Assembly: GCA_014239265.1 (NCBI GenBank)
Contig: JAAZZH010000005.1
Coordinates: 1 to 64,000 of the forward strand
DNA: 64,000 nt
Reading direction: 5' to 3'
DNA from: Actinomycetota bacterium
GTDB taxonomy: Bacteria > Actinomycetota > Acidimicrobiia > Actinomarinales > Actinomarinaceae
Made by a program: the position numbers and the translations under genes. Of the stretch, positions 38,939 to 48,848 are shown piece by piece. The notes beneath the pieces are model-generated. The model was not told the DNA's origin, searched no databases, and saw only the letters and a list, made by a program, of their open reading frames with translations. Numbering within the stretch: position 1 is the first letter of the stretch; each line of letters opens with the position of its first letter.

Positions 38939-40735
38939 TTATTCTACTGTTACTGATTTAGCTAAGTTACGAGGTTGATCAATAGACTCACCGTTCAAAT
39001 TTGCAACATGATATGCAATGAATTGAAGTGGGATAATTGACACTATTGTTGATAACATTTCACTTGCTTCTGGGAGGGTCACATAATCATTAGAAATATC
39101 TTGCAATTTCTTTGATGAGTTGTCTCCTATTGCGATCACATATGCTCCTCTTGCTTTGACCTCCTGAACATTACTTGTTGTCTTATCAAGAAGGTGATGT
39201 TGACTGGCGGTAACAATTACTGGTGTGCCATTCTCTATCAAAGCTAAGGTGCCATGTTTAAGTTCACCAGCCGCAAGAGCTTCTGCATGTAGATAGGAAA
39301 TTTCTTTTAATTTTAATGCGCCTTCTGCTGCTAATGCATAGTCCAATCCTCTACCAATGAAATAAATGTCTTTTTTCTCATTAATTGATTTTGATATTTC
39401 TTTAATTTGGGATTCACATTTCAAAGTTTCTTTGATCAATAATGGTAACTGTTTAATCTCATCAAAAGTAGTTTCAAGATTCTCAGATTCATCCCAGTGC
39501 TTAGCTAAAAGAAGTTGCCCAACAAGCATTCCAAGATAAGCTTTTGTTGAGGCTACACCGATTTCTGGCCCCACATGAAGATACAACACACTGTCAGCCA
39601 TCCTAGCAAGAGAGCTTCCAACAACGTTAACTAGAGCGAGAACGTGAGCATCGTTCTCTTTAAGGAGTTCCGTTGCTGCAATTGTGTCCATAGTTTCTCC
39701 AGATTGAGAAATAACAATGCCTAAATCATTTTCTCCGACTATAGGTTCCCGATATCGAAATTCTGATGCTAGCTCTACACTAACTGGAACTCCTAAGACT
39801 TTTTCAAACAAGTCCTTACCGAATAATCCAGCATGGTAAGCTGTACCGCACGCAACAATCCATATTTTTTCAAATTGTTTGGCCATGTTTAAATCGACAG
39901 GGATTTCCTCTGAGCCAATCTCTAAACGTCCAGTTATTGTCCTTTCAATTACTTCTGCTTGTTCAAGTATTTCTTTGTACATGAAATGATCATGGCCTGA
40001 TTTTTCTGCTTCAGAAACTTTCCAATCAATCTCTTGAATTTCTCTTGATATTTTATTCATGTTGATGTCAAATAATTGATAACTGCCATCTTTAATCTCA
40101 ACAAAATCTCCATTCTCTAGGAAGATCATCTTATTTGTGTGCTCTAGTATTGCTGCTGAGTCTGAAGCAAGAAATACTTCGCCCTCTCCCACCCCAAGAA
40201 CTAATGGGCTCATCATTCTTCCTGCGACTATGGTGTCAGGCTGCTTTGTTGTGGTAACTACAAGTGCATAAGTTCCAACAAGTTCTTTAGCTACCTTACA
40301 GACTGTTTCCAAAAGATTACCTGTCCATTGATTACTCAATTCAACTGCTACAACTTCTGTATCTGTTTCAGATTCAAATTGATAATTATCTCTTTGTAGT
40401 TCTTCTTTCATTTCGGCATAATTTTCGATTATACCATTATGTATTATTGCAAAATCTTTATTGCGATCATAATGGGGGTGAGCATTTTCATCACTTGGAA
40501 CACCATGTGTTGCCCATCGAGTATGACCAATTCCAATATTCCCATTAATTTCTTTATTAAGTAAATGATTTTTTAAAACTTGTAATTTACCTTCTTTTTT
40601 TTCTATAGTTAGATTTTGGCCATCTGTTATTGCAATACCGGCTGAATCGTAGCCACGATACTCTAGTCTAGATAGTCCATCCAATAAAATAGGTAAAGGT
40701 TGTTTAGGGCCTGAATACCCAATAATGCCACACAT
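38939..40735 (-). CDS. glmS: Glutamine-fructose-6-phosphate aminotransferase (isomerizing)
   Basis: MCGIIGYSG, LEYRGYDSAGIAI, GHTRWATHG, SIS domains (SQSGETMDT), DQPRNLAKSVTVE. Confidence 0.98.
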   Translation of the reverse strand: MCGIIGYSGPKQPLPILLDGLSRLEYRGYDSAGIAITDGQNLTIEKKEGKLQVLKNHLLNKEINGNIGIGHTRWATHGVPSDENAHPHYDRNKDFAIIHNGIIENYAEMKEELQRDNYQFESETDTEVVAVELSNQWTGNLLETVCKVAKELVGTYALVVTTTKQPDTIVAGRMMSPLVLGVGEGEVFLASDSAAILEHTNKMIFLENGDFVEIKDGSYQLFDINMNKISREIQEIDWKVSEAEKSGHDHFMYKEILEQAEVIERTITGRLEIGSEEIPVDLNMAKQFEKIWIVACGTAYHAGLFGKDLFEKVLGVPVSVELASEFRYREPIVGENDLGIVISQSGETMDTIAATELLKENDAHVLALVNVVGSSLARMADSVLYLHVGPEIGVASTKAYLGMLVGQLLLAKHWDESENLETTFDEIKQLPLLIKETLKCESQIKEISKSINEKKDIYFIGRGLDYALAAEGALKLKEISYLHAEALAAGELKHGTLALIENGTPVIVTASQHHLLDKTTSNVQEVKARGAYVIAIGDNSSKKLQDISNDYVTLPEASEMLSTIVSIIPLQFIAYHVANLNGESIDQPRNLAKSVTVE

Positions 40736-40744
40736 ATTATCTCC

Positions 40745-40905
40745 ATTCCAACGAGCAAGTTGAAATTAGACTACGTTAATTTGCTTCTGTTCAAAGATTT
40801 CTCTCTGTTTTTAAACAATTTATTACGACTGTAGAGCCGAGTATGCATCCGCCGAATTTTCGATAACACACTTCCTCGTCACCTTTTTCAAGGTCTGGCG
40901 CTATA
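40745..40905 (-). ncRNA. glmS ribozyme (GlcN6P-responsive self-cleaving riboswitch)
   Basis: Minus strand: ATATAGCGCCAGACCTTGAAAAAGGTGACGAGGAAGTGTGTTATCGAAAATTCGGCGGATGCATACTCGGCTCTACAGTCGTAATAAA...ACAGAGAGAAATCTTTGAACA; matches the conserved glmS ribozyme core (AGCGCC cleavage site, GACGAGG, TTATCGA, TTCGGCGGATGC, CGGCT) directly upstream of glmS. Confidence 0.93.
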
Positions 40906-40938
40906 TTTGCTCGTTAATATAATTATAACGAAGATATT

Positions 40939-42243
40939 TTAATTGAGGTAGCCATTAATTTTAATAAGTAATTCATCGAGGAAAGCATCCATCTCATCAC
41001 TATTTTTAGCTTCAACTAAAACTCTTAACAAAGGTTCAGTTCCAGAGTTTCTTATAAGATATCTACCATCCAAATCCCTCTTATTGGATAGTTCAAATGC
41101 AATCTGATTAATGAACTCAAGCTCTTCTTTATTTAGTTGATTTTGTAACTTTATATTTACTAATTTTTGTGGATATTCTTGAATATTTTGTTTTCTAAAT
41201 TCTGCAAGTGTTGTATTGAAGTAATTGAGTGCCTTCAAGGCAAGAAGAAAAGTTACTAACCCATCTCCTACTGGTAAATATTTAGAAAAAATAATGTGCC
41301 CAGACTGTTCTCCTCCAAGAACTGCATCATGTTTCTTCATAGATTCGGCTACATATTTATCTCCAACAGGAGTTTCAATCAAATTAAGATTTTTATTTTT
41401 CATAGCTACTTTAAATCCATAGTTGGACATAACCGTACTTACAACACTTTGATTTTCTAATTGTTTAGTTTCTGAAAGATAATTAGCTAGTAACGCAATG
41501 ATGACATCTCCATTTGCAACTTCTTTATTTTCATCAATCATAATTAATCTATCTGCATCGCCATCAAAGGAGATACCCAGTTGTCCGTCTTTCATAGTAT
41601 TTATAAGATTCTTGGTATTTGTTGCACCAGAATGTTCGTTTATATTTTCACCATTTGGTTCACTTGCAATAAAGGTTGCAGTAGCGTTTTGATTTAAAAC
41701 TAAATCTTTTATTACCTTGTAAGCAGAACCATTAGCTGAGTCAATTACTAAATTGAACTGTAAGAAATCTATGTCATTTATTGAATCAAGAAAGTTTTTA
41801 TATTGCTCATAACCTAGGTGCGAGTCCTCTATTTGTGAAGATTTATTTGGCAACCCAATCGTCTCCATTGTCTCTTCAATTGAAATTTCAACTTCATCTG
41901 CTAATTTAGAACCATTCTTATCAATCAACTTTATTCCATTGTATTCACTTGGATTGTGCGAAGCAGAAATGATAATTCCCATATCATGATTGAGCTCATT
42001 AAGTAGTATGGGCATAGATCCCGATGGTAGAATTCCATAGTTAAGAATATTTACTTCACTGCTGAAACCATTACTTATCCACTTAGTAATTATTTCACAA
42101 GAACTTCGAGTGTCAGTAATTAGAGCTATTGATTTAGGCTGTAATATTTTTTCGACAGAAGCACTAACTTTTGAGACTATTTCTTCAGTAAGGGATACTT
42201 CAGGGATACCCCTAATGCCATCGGTACCAAAATGTTTTTTCAA
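40939..42243 (-). CDS. glmM: Phosphoglucosamine mutase
   Basis: KKHFGTDGIRGIPEV, IISASHNPSEYNGIKLI, SFDGDADRLIMID; start at TTG (42243) after the rpsI stop instead of the overlapping ORF start at 42312. Confidence 0.95.
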   Translation of the reverse strand: MKKHFGTDGIRGIPEVSLTEEIVSKVSASVEKILQPKSIALITDTRSSCEIITKWISNGFSSEVNILNYGILPSGSMPILLNELNHDMGIIISASHNPSEYNGIKLIDKNGSKLADEVEISIEETMETIGLPNKSSQIEDSHLGYEQYKNFLDSINDIDFLQFNLVIDSANGSAYKVIKDLVLNQNATATFIASEPNGENINEHSGATNTKNLINTMKDGQLGISFDGDADRLIMIDENKEVANGDVIIALLANYLSETKQLENQSVVSTVMSNYGFKVAMKNKNLNLIETPVGDKYVAESMKKHDAVLGGEQSGHIIFSKYLPVGDGLVTFLLALKALNYFNTTLAEFRKQNIQEYPQKLVNIKLQNQLNKEELEFINQIAFELSNKRDLDGRYLIRNSGTEPLLRVLVEAKNSDEMDAFLDELLIKINGYLN

Positions 42244-42250
42244 TGAGCGA

Positions 42251-42649
42251 TTATCTTTTAGTGAACTGCTCGGCTCTTCTAGCTTTCTTAAGTCCGTATT
42301 TCTTTCTCTCAACTTTTCTGGAGTCTCTTGTGAGTAACCCTGCTTTTTTGAGTTTTGCTCTTAGCTCTGGATTAAATTGTATTAAAGCTCTAGAAATTCC
42401 TAAGGCAACCGCATCAGCTTGTGCAGACAATCCACTTCCGTTTAGAGTTACGTGTAAGTCAAACTGTTTATCCATTTCTACAACATTGAAAGGTTTGTTT
42501 ACCCTCATTCTCATATTTGGACTTGGGAAGTATTGTTCCATTGTCTTGCCATTAAAGGTATACTCTCCAGTACCTTCGGTGAGTCTTACTCTTGCCACGG
42601 AGCTTTTTCTTCTCCCTGTGCCTAATATTGCTTCACTCATTATCTGCAA
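42251..42649 (-). CDS. rpsI: 30S ribosomal protein S9
   Basis: LGTGRRKSSVARVRL...RDSRKVERKKYGLKKARRAEQFTKR. Confidence 0.98.
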   Translation of the reverse strand: MQIMSEAILGTGRRKSSVARVRLTEGTGEYTFNGKTMEQYFPSPNMRMRVNKPFNVVEMDKQFDLHVTLNGSGLSAQADAVALGISRALIQFNPELRAKLKKAGLLTRDSRKVERKKYGLKKARRAEQFTKR

Positions 42650-43094
42650 CCTTCTTTATATTGAAACTTAATTCTACGGGGTTTTGACTTTCATGAGGAT
42701 GGGTATCTGTGGAATATACATGAAGTTTTTTAATAATTGCTCTTCCTAGCCTATTTTTTGGAAGCATTCCCCAAACAGCTTTTTCAATGATTAATTCAGG
42801 TTTACGTTTTTTGAGTGCGTTAAAGGATTCTTCTTTTATTCCGCCGGGATACCCTGAGTGTCTATAGTACATTTTTTGTTCTGGCTTTTTAGATGTTACT
42901 TGAATTTTATGTGCGTTAATTACAACAACATGATCTCCTACATCTAAGTGCGGTGCATACTGTGGCTTGTGTTTACCTTTTAAAATTTGCGCAATCTCAC
43001 TAGCTAATCTACCGACTGGAAGATTGCTCGCATCAACTACATGCCAACTTCTATCAGAAGCTTCTATTCCTTTGAATGTCGTTTTTGTACTCAT
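42633..43094 (-). CDS. rplM: 50S ribosomal protein L13
   Basis: WHVVDASNLPVGRLASEIAQILKGKHKPQYAPHLDVGDHVVVINA. Confidence 0.98.
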   Translation of the reverse strand: MSTKTTFKGIEASDRSWHVVDASNLPVGRLASEIAQILKGKHKPQYAPHLDVGDHVVVINAHKIQVTSKKPEQKMYYRHSGYPGGIKEESFNALKKRKPELIIEKAVWGMLPKNRLGRAIIKKLHVYSTDTHPHESQNPVELSFNIKKVADNE

Positions 43095-43154
43095 TTATAA
43101 ACCTATTGGATTGTAACGAGCTTTAAGTATAAAGGTTACTGATATTTATGAAAA

Positions 43155-43880
43155 CTAGTATTTAATATTCCAAAGATACAAACCATCTGACGGTGCAACA
43201 TGTTTGAATCTTTGTTCAAGTGGAGTTTTTAGAGATGTATTGATAGATTTGCTTTCCAATTTTCCATCAAATGCGGCTAACTGTACGCCTACTATAGACC
43301 TAACCATGTTGTGTAAAAAAGAATTTCCAGTGATAGTATAAGTAAAATACTGACTGTTCTTGGTCCATTTACTTAGAGCAATTTCACGTAATGGATTCTG
43401 ATCAGTTCTTAATTTTGAATAATTAGTGAAGTTATTTATTCCTGTAAATGAATTTGCAATAAGATTCAGTTCTACAATACTTAATTCCTTCTTTACAAAA
43501 TAACTATAACCCAGGTTATAAGCTTCATAATTACTGGGAGTGTTTACAAAATATTTGTACGTTCTTTGTTTTGCATCGTATCTAGGATGAAAATTCCTAT
43601 TAGCCAATGTAATCTTTTTTATATAAATATGCTTGCCTACTAATGCATTAAATGATTCTTTGAAAGAATCTTTTAATGGGTCACTTGTGATAATGCTTAA
43701 AACTTGATGCTTAGCATGAACTCCCGTATCTGTTCTCCCAGCATAAGTTAGTTGGTATTTAGTTAAAAGCTTATTTAATGCTGTTTCCAAGGCTTCTTGA
43801 ACCGTAAAGTCTTTTGGCTGCTTTTGGAAACCATGAAAATTATTTCCATCATATGAAATTACTATCTTATAATTCTTCAA
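43155..43880 (-). CDS. truA: tRNA pseudouridine synthase A
   Basis: ISYDGNNFHGFQKQP, YAGRTDTGVHAKHQV, FLHNMVRSIVG. Confidence 0.95.
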   Translation of the reverse strand: MKNYKIVISYDGNNFHGFQKQPKDFTVQEALETALNKLLTKYQLTYAGRTDTGVHAKHQVLSIITSDPLKDSFKESFNALVGKHIYIKKITLANRNFHPRYDAKQRTYKYFVNTPSNYEAYNLGYSYFVKKELSIVELNLIANSFTGINNFTNYSKLRTDQNPLREIALSKWTKNSQYFTYTITGNSFLHNMVRSIVGVQLAAFDGKLESKSINTSLKTPLEQRFKHVAPSDGLYLWNIKY

Positions 43881-43881
43881 G

Positions 43882-44427
43882 TTAGAAAAATATTTTTAGA
43901 GGACCTGAAGTCCAAATAAGTATAACAATAAAGACGGAGGCAGCAATTCTAGAATTTCGTTTTTCAACAAAAAACCCAATTTCTAAACTTCTTGAAATTG
44001 TATAGAAGAGCCACAAAAAAATACTCAATATTAAAATTTCAATAATTCTTGCACTTATATTCAAGTAACTTTGAAGCAATATAACAAAAGAGATTCCAGC
44101 AACAATTCCGTGTGCATAACCTGTCATTGTTGAAACGCTGTTTATGTCTAAATTTTCCTTAAAAACTCTGGATAAAATAAACCACATTCCTAAACTCGAT
44201 ATTATCCAGGCGAATGCACCATCTAATATTCCATAAAAAACAATATCAAAGAAGTTTGAAAATCTAGTTGTAATAAAAAGTGCAGTATATATTGAGGTAA
44301 GACTTGTAATAACAATTAAAAAGGCATTGCCACTTTCATATCTGTCGTTAACAATATTTTGTATCAAGGAGGGATTGAACCTTAGAAATGCTTGAAACTT
44401 TTTCCAGACATCTCTGAAAGTACTCAA
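43882..44427 (-). CDS. Multi-pass membrane protein (Yip1-domain-like)
   Basis: Several TM helices; GYAHGIVAGISFVILL; family assignment tentative. Confidence 0.5.
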   Translation of the reverse strand: MSTFRDVWKKFQAFLRFNPSLIQNIVNDRYESGNAFLIVITSLTSIYTALFITTRFSNFFDIVFYGILDGAFAWIISSLGMWFILSRVFKENLDINSVSTMTGYAHGIVAGISFVILLQSYLNISARIIEILILSIFLWLFYTISRSLEIGFFVEKRNSRIAASVFIVILIWTSGPLKIFF

Positions 44428-44428
44428 T

Positions 44429-44779
44429 TTAAACTAGTTCTAGTACAGCTAGCTCTGTACCGTCACCCTTTCGGTAAGTTGTTCTTGTAATCCTTGTGTA
44501 TCCGCCATTTCTCTCTTGATACTTAGGGCCAATTTCTTCAAATAATTTAGCAACAACAGCTTTATCCTGAATCATTTTTAAGACTTGTCGTCTATCGTGT
44601 AATGTTCCTTTTTTTGCTTTTGTTATAACTTTTTCTGCATAAGGTTTAACAACTTTAGCTTTAGTTATAGTTGTTTCAATCTTTTCGTGCTGAATAAGTG
44701 ATCTTATTAAATTACTAATAATTTGATCTTCATGCGAGGCAGAGCCACCTAGTCTTTTTCCCTTTGTTGGTTTAGGCAT
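44429..44779 (-). CDS. rplQ: 50S ribosomal protein L17
   Basis: [37 protein letters not shown]. Confidence 0.97.
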   Translation of the reverse strand: MPKPTKGKRLGGSASHEDQIISNLIRSLIQHEKIETTITKAKVVKPYAEKVITKAKKGTLHDRRQVLKMIQDKAVVAKLFEEIGPKYQERNGGYTRITRTTYRKGDGTELAVLELV

Positions 44780-45731
44780 CCGCGTTTTCCTCAGAGTCCA
44801 AATCAGAGCTAGTTGGTAAACTTAATCCTAATTCATCTAACTTTGCAACAAGCTCATCAAGGCTTTTCTGACCAAAGTTTGTTAGATTCAAAAGATCATC
44901 TTCCGTGTATTCTAAGATTTGTCCGACAGTAGTAATATTTTCTCTGCCTAGACAGTTCATTGGTCTTTCTGATAAATCTAATGCATCAACAGAAATTGAT
45001 AAATCTGGAGAGCTTCCTTCAGATACTGTTAGCTCGCCTAACTCAAGACCAATTCCTTCATCAATGTCAGCGAAAAGTTTCCATAATTCACCAAGAGTTT
45101 TCCCTACAGATGAGATTGCCTCACTAGGTGCTACTGATCCATCAGTCTCAACGTCTAAAGTAAGTTTGTCATAGTTTGTTACTTGACCAACTTGTGTTGG
45201 AGAGACTCCGTAACTTACTTTTACTATTGGAGAAAATATCGAGTCAATAGGAATGAAACTTGAATCGCTAGTTTTATTTTTATCAGCTAAACGATATCCT
45301 ACTCCATGGGCAATCGAAACTTCCATATCTAAAGTTGCATCACCAGAAAGGGTACAAATTTTTAGGTCGGTGTTCACAACCTCCACGCCAGCTGGGCATT
45401 GTATTTGTGCGGCTGTAACATCTCCTGGTCCTTTTGCCTTAACGGTTAAGGTATGGCTTTCTTGATCTTCCACATGAAGAACAAGTCGTTTTAGATTTAA
45501 TAATAAATCTAAAACATCTTCCACTACACCAGGGACTGATGTAAATTCATGGTTCACACCTTGAATTTTGACTCCAGTAACAGCGACGCCCGGAACTCTG
45601 GACAATAAAGCTCTTCTCATGGTGTTACCAAGAGTTAAACCAAATCCTGGTTCTAGTGGTTCAATTATAAACTTTGCTCTGTTTGTACTCAATTCTTCTT
45701 GAGATATTTCAGGTCTTTGTAGTATTAGCAA
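44772..45731 (-). CDS. rpoA: RNA polymerase alpha subunit
   Basis: [29 protein letters not shown]; alpha-[24 protein letters not shown]. Confidence 0.98.
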   Translation of the reverse strand: MLILQRPEISQEELSTNRAKFIIEPLEPGFGLTLGNTMRRALLSRVPGVAVTGVKIQGVNHEFTSVPGVVEDVLDLLLNLKRLVLHVEDQESHTLTVKAKGPGDVTAAQIQCPAGVEVVNTDLKICTLSGDATLDMEVSIAHGVGYRLADKNKTSDSSFIPIDSIFSPIVKVSYGVSPTQVGQVTNYDKLTLDVETDGSVAPSEAISSVGKTLGELWKLFADIDEGIGLELGELTVSEGSSPDLSISVDALDLSERPMNCLGRENITTVGQILEYTEDDLLNLTNFGQKSLDELVAKLDELGLSLPTSSDLDSEENADA

Positions 45732-45752
45732 TTTAATTCTCCTCTCTAATTT

Positions 45753-46367
45753 TTATTTTGAATAAAGCTCTACTATTAATTGTTCTTCTATTTGATGACT
45801 TATGTCTCCCCTTGAAGGTAGAGATAAGACTTCAATAGTCTTCTTATTGTTATCAACTGACAACCATGAAGGTATTTCATTATCTTGACCGGTATCAATT
45901 GTGTGTTGAACAATGATCATGTTTTGACTATTGTCTTTTAATTCTATTTTATCTCCAGGCTTTACTTGAATGGAAGGGATGTCAACTAGTGAACCATTAA
46001 GTTTTAGATGTCTATGAGAAGCTATTTGTCGTGCTTGTGGCCTCGTGGAAGCAAATCCAGCTCTATAAATGACATTATCTAATCTTGACTCCAAAAGTAC
46101 TAATAAATTTTCTCCAGTGATACCTCCCATTCGAGAAGCTTCTTTATAGTAATTTCGGAACTGTTTTTCTAAAATTCCATACATATATCTTACTTTTTGC
46201 TTTTCTTTTAGCTGTGTACCATAGTCAGTTTCCCTAACTCTTTTTCTGCCATTTTCTCCAGGTGGATAAGGTCTGTCCTGGAGAGCCTTGTCACCTTTTT
46301 TATTCTCGAATACATTAAATCCAATTCTTCTTGATATCTTTACTCTAGGTCCTGTATATCTAGCCAT
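45753..46367 (-). CDS. rpsD: 30S ribosomal protein S4 (zinc-free C- type)
   Basis: [20 protein letters not shown] (no N-terminal Cys cluster), LESRLDNVIYRAGFASTRPQARQIASHRHLKLNG. Confidence 0.98.
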   Translation of the reverse strand: MARYTGPRVKISRRIGFNVFENKKGDKALQDRPYPPGENGRKRVRETDYGTQLKEKQKVRYMYGILEKQFRNYYKEASRMGGITGENLLVLLESRLDNVIYRAGFASTRPQARQIASHRHLKLNGSLVDIPSIQVKPGDKIELKDNSQNMIIVQHTIDTGQDNEIPSWLSVDNNKKTIEVLSLPSRGDISHQIEEQLIVELYSK

Positions 46368-46750
46368 TATCCTCTCCTGCGTTTTTTTGGCCTGCAGCCA
46401 TTGTGAGGGGTGGGAGTTATGTCTTTGATGGTTCCAACATCCATACCCATGTTTTGTAAGGTTCTTACGGCAGTTTCTCTTCCTGCACCTGTGCCACTAA
46501 TTATGATATCTAATTTATGCACACCAAATTCTGTTGCTCTTCTTACTGCTTCTTCCGCTGCAACTTGTGCTGCATACGGTGTAGATTTTCTTGATCCTTT
46601 AAAACCCACTGATCCACCTGAAGTCCAAACAATTGTTTCACCATTTGAGTCCGAAATATTTATGATTGTATTGTTAAAGCTAGCTTTTATATGAGCTACT
46701 CCTGAAGGTATATTCTTTTTATTTTTTTTCTTGGATTTTGTTTCAACCAT
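46367..46750 (-). CDS. rpsK: 30S ribosomal protein S11
   Basis: [35 protein letters not shown]. Confidence 0.98.
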   Translation of the reverse strand: MVETKSKKKNKKNIPSGVAHIKASFNNTIINISDSNGETIVWTSGGSVGFKGSRKSTPYAAQVAAEEAVRRATEFGVHKLDIIISGTGAGRETAVRTLQNMGMDVGTIKDITPTPHNGCRPKKRRRG

Positions 46751-47127
46751 TATTTAGTCACCTTTTTCTTACCTGCTATCGCAAATCTAGGACCCTTACG
46801 TGTCCTGGCATTTGTATGTGTTCTTTGACCTCTTACAGGTAAACCTGTCCTGTGCCTTAAACCTTGATATGTACCTATTTCTGTTTTTCTACGAATGTTT
46901 TGAGAAACGTCTCTTCTAAGGTCTCCCTCTACTCTGAAGTTCGCTTCAATATATTTTCTTATTTGTGCAACTTCATCATTTGTTAAGTTACTAACTCTTG
47001 TACTTGGATCAATTTTTAGATCTGTGCAAATGTCGACAGATCTTTTAGCTCCAACACCGTGAATGTATCTTAAGGATGCAATAACCCTTTTGTCTCTTGG
47101 AATATCAATTCCAGAAATTCTTGCCAT
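46750..47127 (-). CDS. rpsM: 30S ribosomal protein S13
   Basis: [51 protein letters not shown]. Confidence 0.98.
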   Translation of the reverse strand: MARISGIDIPRDKRVIASLRYIHGVGAKRSVDICTDLKIDPSTRVSNLTNDEVAQIRKYIEANFRVEGDLRRDVSQNIRRKTEIGTYQGLRHRTGLPVRGQRTHTNARTRKGPRFAIAGKKKVTK

Positions 47128-47130
47128 TCT

Positions 47131-47247
47131 TTAGCCTTGCCTTTGTTTATTACGAGGATTTTTTTTGTTAATTACATAAAGCTTACCTTTACGCCTAACA
47201 ATCTGGTCGCCAGGACCCCTCTTTTTAATACTTGATTTAACTTTCAT
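47131..47247 (-). CDS. rpmJ: 50S ribosomal protein L36 (zinc-free C- type)
   Basis: Manual translation (absent from ORF track because short): [38 protein letters not shown]. Confidence 0.95.
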   Translation of the reverse strand: MKVKSSIKKRGPGDQIVRRKGKLYVINKKNPRNKQRQG

Positions 47248-47474
47248 TTATGTCTCCAAGTTATCCTACCCCTTGTAGGATCGTATGGCGATACTTCCAT
47301 ATCTACCATGTCTCCAGGAAGTATTCTTATGTACCTCATTCTCATTTTTCCTGAAACGTGTGCAAGAATTTCTGCACCGCTTTCAAGCTCAACCTTAAAA
47401 GATGCGTTTGGTAAAGTTTCAGTAACTTTTCCCTGAACCTTTATTATATTTTTTTCTTTTTCTACCAAAATCAC
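47244..47474 (-). CDS. infA: Translation initiation factor IF-1
   Basis: [64 protein letters not shown]. Confidence 0.97.
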   Translation of the reverse strand: MILVEKEKNIIKVQGKVTETLPNASFKVELESGAEILAHVSGKMRMRYIRILPGDMVDMEVSPYDPTRGRITWRHK

Positions 47475-47539
47475 CTTGTAATTAGGACCGATAAATCAGA
47501 ATAGTGCGATTAAAAACTATTACCAACATGTTTTTAAAA

Positions 47540-48286
47540 TTACTTTTCTGTAAATATTCGTACCTCATCGTCCATTATCCCTATCGTGTGCTCCCAATGA
47601 GCCGAATTACTTCCATCAAAAGTTCTGACTGTCCAATCATCATCGTCAACTTTCGTTTGAGCAGAACCTATATTGAACATTGGTTCTATACATATAGCCA
47701 TCCCCTTTTTCAGAGTAAATCCTTGATTCTTCTTTCCATAGTTTGGCACCTGAGGGTCTTCGTGCATTTCAAGACCTATTCCATGTCCAACATATTCTTT
47801 AACAACTCCATAGGAAAATTTGTTCCCAATTTTTTCTATTTTATTTCCGATTGTTCCCAGCTTTTGTCCATCTGCAACTAATGCAATTCCCGCATATAGG
47901 GCATCTCTTGTTGCGTCGATTAATGCTTGGTTTTCATCAGAAATTTTTCCAATACCGTAGGTGAGTGCAGCGTCAGCGTGATAGCCGTTAACTGAAACAC
48001 CAACATCTATAGATAAGATATCTCCCTCATCTAATATGTATTTACTAGGTATTCCATGGACAATAACATCATTTGGAGATGCGCAGATATAAGCCGGATA
48101 TCCCATATAACCTAAAAAGCTTGAAGTAGAGCCGCTTTTTTCTACGATACTTTTAGCTAGTTCATCAAGAGTAGTAAGTGGTACGCCTGGAGTTGATGCT
48201 TCACGCAACTCAGAATGTATAGTTGCAACGATATGTCCTGCTTTCTCCATATTTAAAAAATCTTCTTGTGATTTAAAAGTAATCAT
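47540..48286 (-). CDS. map: Methionine aminopeptidase, type I
   Basis: GYPAYICASPNDVIVHGIPS, DGDILSIDVGV-like, YVGHGIGLEMHEDPQVPNYG. Confidence 0.97.
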   Translation of the reverse strand: MITFKSQEDFLNMEKAGHIVATIHSELREASTPGVPLTTLDELAKSIVEKSGSTSSFLGYMGYPAYICASPNDVIVHGIPSKYILDEGDILSIDVGVSVNGYHADAALTYGIGKISDENQALIDATRDALYAGIALVADGQKLGTIGNKIEKIGNKFSYGVVKEYVGHGIGLEMHEDPQVPNYGKKNQGFTLKKGMAICIEPMFNIGSAQTKVDDDDWTVRTFDGSNSAHWEHTIGIMDDEVRIFTEK

Positions 48287-48290
48287 TTAA

Positions 48291-48848
48291 CTAAAACTCT
48301 TTAGATATGAGATTGTATATATCATCAACTTCTCCTACAGCATTAATTTTTACTGTTAAGCTACTTTTGTTGTAATACTCAATCAAGGGCTCAGTATCTT
48401 CTTTGTAAACATCCAAACGAACACTAATCGACTCTTTTGTGTCATCACCTCGTCCAGAAGTTTCACCACGATGCAAAATTCTCTTTATCAATTCATTTTG
48501 TTCAGCTTCAAATACGATAACTTTGCTTATGGAGAAGTTTTCATTCAGCGTTTCAAGACTTTTGGCTTGAGCTAAAGTTCTTGGAAAGCCATCAAGGATT
48601 GCGCCATTTTTACAATCATCTGCATTTAATCTTTCAATAAGCATCTCTATAACAAGTGAATCTGGAACAAGTTTCCCTTCATCTAATAACGATTTTGCTG
48701 TTTTACCTAATTCTGTATTATTAGAGACGTGACCTCTTAACATATCTCCAGTAGAGATGTGTGCAAGGTTGTTATCTTCAGCCAATCTTGATGCTTGAGT
48801 TCCTTTCCCGGCACCTGGAGGTCCCAGAAAAATAATGATATTGGTCAA
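48291..48848 (-). CDS. adk: Adenylate kinase
   Basis: IIFLGPPGAGKGTQASRLAE, HISTGDMLRGH, LDGFPRTLAQA. Confidence 0.97.
   Translation of the reverse strand: MTNIIIFLGPPGAGKGTQASRLAEDNNLAHISTGDMLRGHVSNNTELGKTAKSLLDEGKLVPDSLVIEMLIERLNADDCKNGAILDGFPRTLAQAKSLETLNENFSISKVIVFEAEQNELIKRILHRGETSGRGDDTKESISVRLDVYKEDTEPLIEYYNKSSLTVKINAVGEVDDIYNLISKEF

Noticed and set aside
42244-42312. ORF-track N-terminal extension of glmM overlapping rpsI
   Set aside because: Conserved N-terminus KKHFGTDGIRG begins right after a TTG at 42243 downstream of the rpsI stop; the extension is the rpsI 3' end in another frame.
47475-47539. Possible regulatory element between map and infA
   Set aside because: Short AT-rich gap with no convincing hairpin or conserved motif.
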